This document shows, in pieces, positions 12,716 to 14,957 of a DNA stretch of 14,957 nt. The stretch spans positions 1-14,957 of the forward strand of contig JBCCIH010000028.1 in NCBI GenBank assembly GCA_039028315.1, read 5' to 3'. Each line of letters begins with the position of its first letter. Position 1 is the stretch's first letter. The notes under the pieces were generated by a model, which was not told the origin of the DNA, searched no databases, and saw only the letters and a program-made list of their open reading frames with translations. This DNA is from Thermodesulfobacteriota bacterium. GTDB taxonomy: Bacteria > Desulfobacterota_D > UBA1144 > Nemesobacterales > UBA2774. The translations under genes and the position numbers were made by a program.

Positions 12716-14188
12716 TTGGAATTTAGCCAAAGCACGAAGTCTGTATTAAAAATCAAAGCTGATGTATTAGTAGTGGGACTCTATAAAGGACAAAAGTTTT
12801 CCGGATCAATAAAGACCATAAATGATTCACTTGATGGAGCAATAAAGGATCTAGCACAGCAAGAGGATTTTGATGGTGATTTTGGTAAGACTTTAGTTTT
12901 GAGCAGCACTCTGGGAAAAATAAATTCAAAGAGAGTCCTAGTCGTAGGATTAGGCGAACGCTCAAAGTTTACACAGAACACTCTTAGGAAGCTAGGCAAT
13001 CTTATATTGAGTAAAGTTAAGAACTCTTCTAATTCCATAGCAATAAGTTCGGAATTCTCATCTGCTCAAGGCCAGGTCTCAGCCCTTTCAGAGGGGCTTT
13101 TGTCAGGGGCTTATGAATTTAAGAAATACAAGACGAATGACAAAAGTAAAAATAAGGTTACAAAAATAGTTTTTATCTCAAATAAAATTAAAGCCCAGGC
13201 CTTTAATGAGGAAACTGAATTTGCATCTACTATCTCTGCCTCAGTCAATCTCGCAAGGGATTTGGTAAATGAGCCCCCTGTCTACTTAACCCCGAGAAAG
13301 TTATCTGACTATGCTGCCGAAATAGCAGAAGAACAAGGCCTTGATTGCGAAATTTTTGATCACGCAGAAATCGAAAGAAGAGGCATGAACGGACTTATGG
13401 CCGTATCAAGCGGAAGTGAAGAGCCTCCTAGGTTTATTCACCTAACATACGAGCCTAAAAGAAAAACTAAAAAGAGCATTGCAGTTGTTGGAAAGGGCAT
13501 TACTTTTGACTCAGGCGGGCTTTGTCTAAAGCCTGCCGGAAGTATGCTTACCATGAAAATGGATATGGGCGGCTCAGCTGTCGTGTTAGGTGTTATGAAG
13601 GCAATAGCAAAGTTAAAGCCATCGATGAGGGTGCATGGACTTATTGCTGCAAGTGAAAACATGACGGGCGGAAAGGCATATAAGCCCGATGACGTTATAC
13701 ACGCCTATAACGGCAAAACTGTGGAGGTTATTAACACTGACGCTGAGGGACGTGTTGTGCTCTCTGATGCTCTCTCTTATGCTGTGGAGCTCAAAGTAGA
13801 TGAGATTGTTGATCTTGCAACCCTTACTGGGGCTTGTATGGTCGGTCTTGGAAGCTACACCGCGGGCGTTATGGGCAACAACCAAAAACTTATTGATAAA
13901 ATTAGATCTGCATCTGATCAGGTAGGTGAGAAAACTTGGCAGCTCCCAATGGATGATGAACTTAGAGCTGAGATCTCAAGCAATGTTGCAGATATTAAAA
14001 ATGCAGGAAGCAGGATGGGCGGAGCAATCACAGCGGCAATGTTTTTGGAGAACTTTGTCTCTGATGTCCCGTGGGCACATATGGATATTGCAGGGCCAGC
14101 ATTTTTGGAAAAAGAGAGCCCCTATAGTCCTAAAGGCGCTACAGGGTTTGGGGTGCGCACAATAATCAAATACATATCAGGTAAATAG
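12716..14188 (+). CDS. pepA: Leucyl aminopeptidase, M17 family (PepA)
   Basis: This 490-residue cytoplasmic, usually hexameric, di-metal aminopeptidase removes N-terminal residues from peptides. The M17 signature NTDAEGR is at 340-346. The metal ligands Lys260, Asp265, Asp283, Asp342 and Glu344 and the catalytic Lys272 and Arg346 all sit at the spacing of E. coli PepA. The N-terminal domain (about 1-165) is the variable macro-like domain, and the catalytic domain follows. The start is TTG 12716, supported by AGGGGGT at 12701-12707; the first residues run straight into the family's N-terminal strand. The next gene, an S49 protease, begins 25 bp downstream on the same strand, so the two probably form an operon. 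E. coli PepA also binds DNA, but nothing here bears on that. Confidence 0.95.
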   Translation: MEFSQSTKSVLKIKADVLVVGLYKGQKFSGSIKTINDSLDGAIKDLAQQEDFDGDFGKTLVLSSTLGKINSKRVLVVGLGERSKFTQNTLRKLGNLILSKVKNSSNSIAISSEFSSAQGQVSALSEGLLSGAYEFKKYKTNDKSKNKVTKIVFISNKIKAQAFNEETEFASTISASVNLARDLVNEPPVYLTPRKLSDYAAEIAEEQGLDCEIFDHAEIERRGMNGLMAVSSGSEEPPRFIHLTYEPKRKTKKSIAVVGKGITFDSGGLCLKPAGSMLTMKMDMGGSAVVLGVMKAIAKLKPSMRVHGLIAASENMTGGKAYKPDDVIHAYNGKTVEVINTDAEGRVVLSDALSYAVELKVDEIVDLATLTGACMVGLGSYTAGVMGNNQKLIDKIRSASDQVGEKTWQLPMDDELRAEISSNVADIKNAGSRMGGAITAAMFLENFVSDVPWAHMDIAGPAFLEKESPYSPKGATGFGVRTIIKYISGK

Positions 14189-14213
14189 AAGTCTGATTGC
14201 TACAGGAAGTTAA

Positions 14214-14957
14214 ATGGATTTTTTAGATAAATTATTTGGAACTTTTGATAAATCTAATTTTGTTCAGATCCGCCTCAGCGGGGAGATTCCCGAGGAAGAG
14301 GAAAAATCTTTTCTTCCTACCATGGGAGCTAAAAAATCTCTAACAATGTGGGATATAGAAAAAGTTCTCACGCATGTTGAGAACAGTGCCAAACTCCTTG
14401 GAGTAATTATTAGCCTAAGTGAGCTTCGCATTGGTTTTGCTAGAGCCAACCTAATTAGACAAAGACTCTCAGAAATAAGAGCCAGCGGAAAAAAGGTTAT
14501 TGTCCACTTGGAAAGTGGAGGAAACATCGAATACCTTATCGCATCGGCAGCTGATAAAATCTACATGACCCCTTGGGGCACTCTTAATTTAATAGGCCTT
14601 AAAGCTGAGGTTACTTTCTATAAGGACGCGCTTGATAAAATAGGCGTTAGTGCAAATATGAAGGGGTTTGGCGAATATAAGAGCGCCGCCGAAACTTTCA
14701 CCCGAGACTCAATGTCTACTCCCCATAAAGAGATGATGGATTCTATTCTAGATGACTTGCAGACTCAGCTTGAGGGTCATATCTCAAAGGGTAGGGGCAT
14801 CACTCCCAAAGAGGTTAAGAATTTGATCGACAACGGTCCATATATGACCGATATTGCTCAGGACAACGCTCTAATTGATGGGGTTTGTTATGAAACTCAG
14901 CTTGAAGAAAACATATCAATTCTCCTACAAGCAGACTTGTCTGTTGTTAAGGCTGGC
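14214..14957 (+). CDS. sppA: S49 family protease IV, SppA type (3' end outside window)
   Basis: The first 248 residues of an SppA-like serine protease of the long (67K) type are present; the frame is still open at the last base. The general-base lysine is Lys156 in GEYKSAAETFTRDSMS, matching the GKYKSAVEPF-type segment of E. coli SppA. The nucleophilic serine is expected in the missing C-terminal half. SppA degrades cleaved signal peptides in the membrane. ATG 14214 has AGGA at 14204-14207 and an in-frame TAA immediately before it (14211-14213), so the N terminus is fixed. The N terminus has no hydrophobic anchor, unlike E. coli SppA: it goes from MDFLDKLFGTF straight into the beta strand FVQIRLSGEIP. 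It is probably co-transcribed with pepA. Confidence 0.9.
   Translation, partial: MDFLDKLFGTFDKSNFVQIRLSGEIPEEEEKSFLPTMGAKKSLTMWDIEKVLTHVENSAKLLGVIISLSELRIGFARANLIRQRLSEIRASGKKVIVHLESGGNIEYLIASAADKIYMTPWGTLNLIGLKAEVTFYKDALDKIGVSANMKGFGEYKSAAETFTRDSMSTPHKEMMDSILDDLQTQLEGHISKGRGITPKEVKNLIDNGPYMTDIAQDNALIDGVCYETQLEENISILLQADLSVVKAG

Noticed and set aside
13438..13885. Minus-strand open frames inside pepA
   Set aside because: They overlap the catalytic core of pepA, have no ribosome site, and their translations show no recognisable motif.

Overview
The window looks like chromosomal DNA from an AT-rich Gram-negative bacterium. A YbdG/MscM-type channel, a YcbB/LdtD-type L,D-transpeptidase with a lipoprotein-like signal, and an E. 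coli-style (67K-type) SppA all point to an outer-membrane cell plan. A ferredoxin-type siroheme reductase sits near a bacillus/streptomycete-like type III polyketide locus. That mix would fit an uncultured Desulfobacterota-, SAR324- or Dadabacteria-like lineage, but the lineage is a low-confidence guess. No phage, insertion sequence, CRISPR, tRNA or rRNA was recognised.

Left, plus strand (1-2683): the 3' part of a nitrite/sulfite reductase carrying its siroheme/4Fe-4S cysteines and a C-terminal helical, HEPN-like extension. A 67-aa SH3-like small protein and a MscS-family channel of the YbdG type follow.

Middle left, minus strand (8653 down to 2698): a tightly spaced run of PepT-like M20 peptidase, SirB/CbiX-type chelatase, HAD hydrolase and fatty acyl-CoA synthetase (gaps 15, 20 and 12 bp). 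After a 119-bp gap comes an L,D-transpeptidase lipoprotein. The chelatase would make the siroheme that the left-hand reductase needs.

Middle right, minus strand (12450 down to 8839): this is the most distinctive region. Two paralogous small ArsR/SdpR-type repressors bracket a type III polyketide synthase, an isoprenylcysteine-methyltransferase-like enzyme overlapping it by 4 bp (ATGA), a DoxX membrane protein and a short-chain dehydrogenase-like protein lacking the catalytic tyrosine. The synthase/methyltransferase pair matches the BpsA/BpsB and SrsA/SrsB arrangement that makes and O-methylates alkylpyrones or alkylresorcinols, which are membrane phenolic lipids. A strong intrinsic terminator separates the upstream arsR from the synthase. 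The same 11-bp word, AATTAGYTAWA read on the minus strand, lies upstream of both arsR genes and of the M20 peptidase operon, which suggests a small ArsR regulon.

Right, plus strand (12716-14957): pepA (leucyl aminopeptidase, M17) followed by an S49 SppA-type protease that runs off the window and has no N-terminal membrane anchor. Intergenic stretches are all under 300 bp; the longest (12451-12715) holds the divergent arsR/pepA control region.
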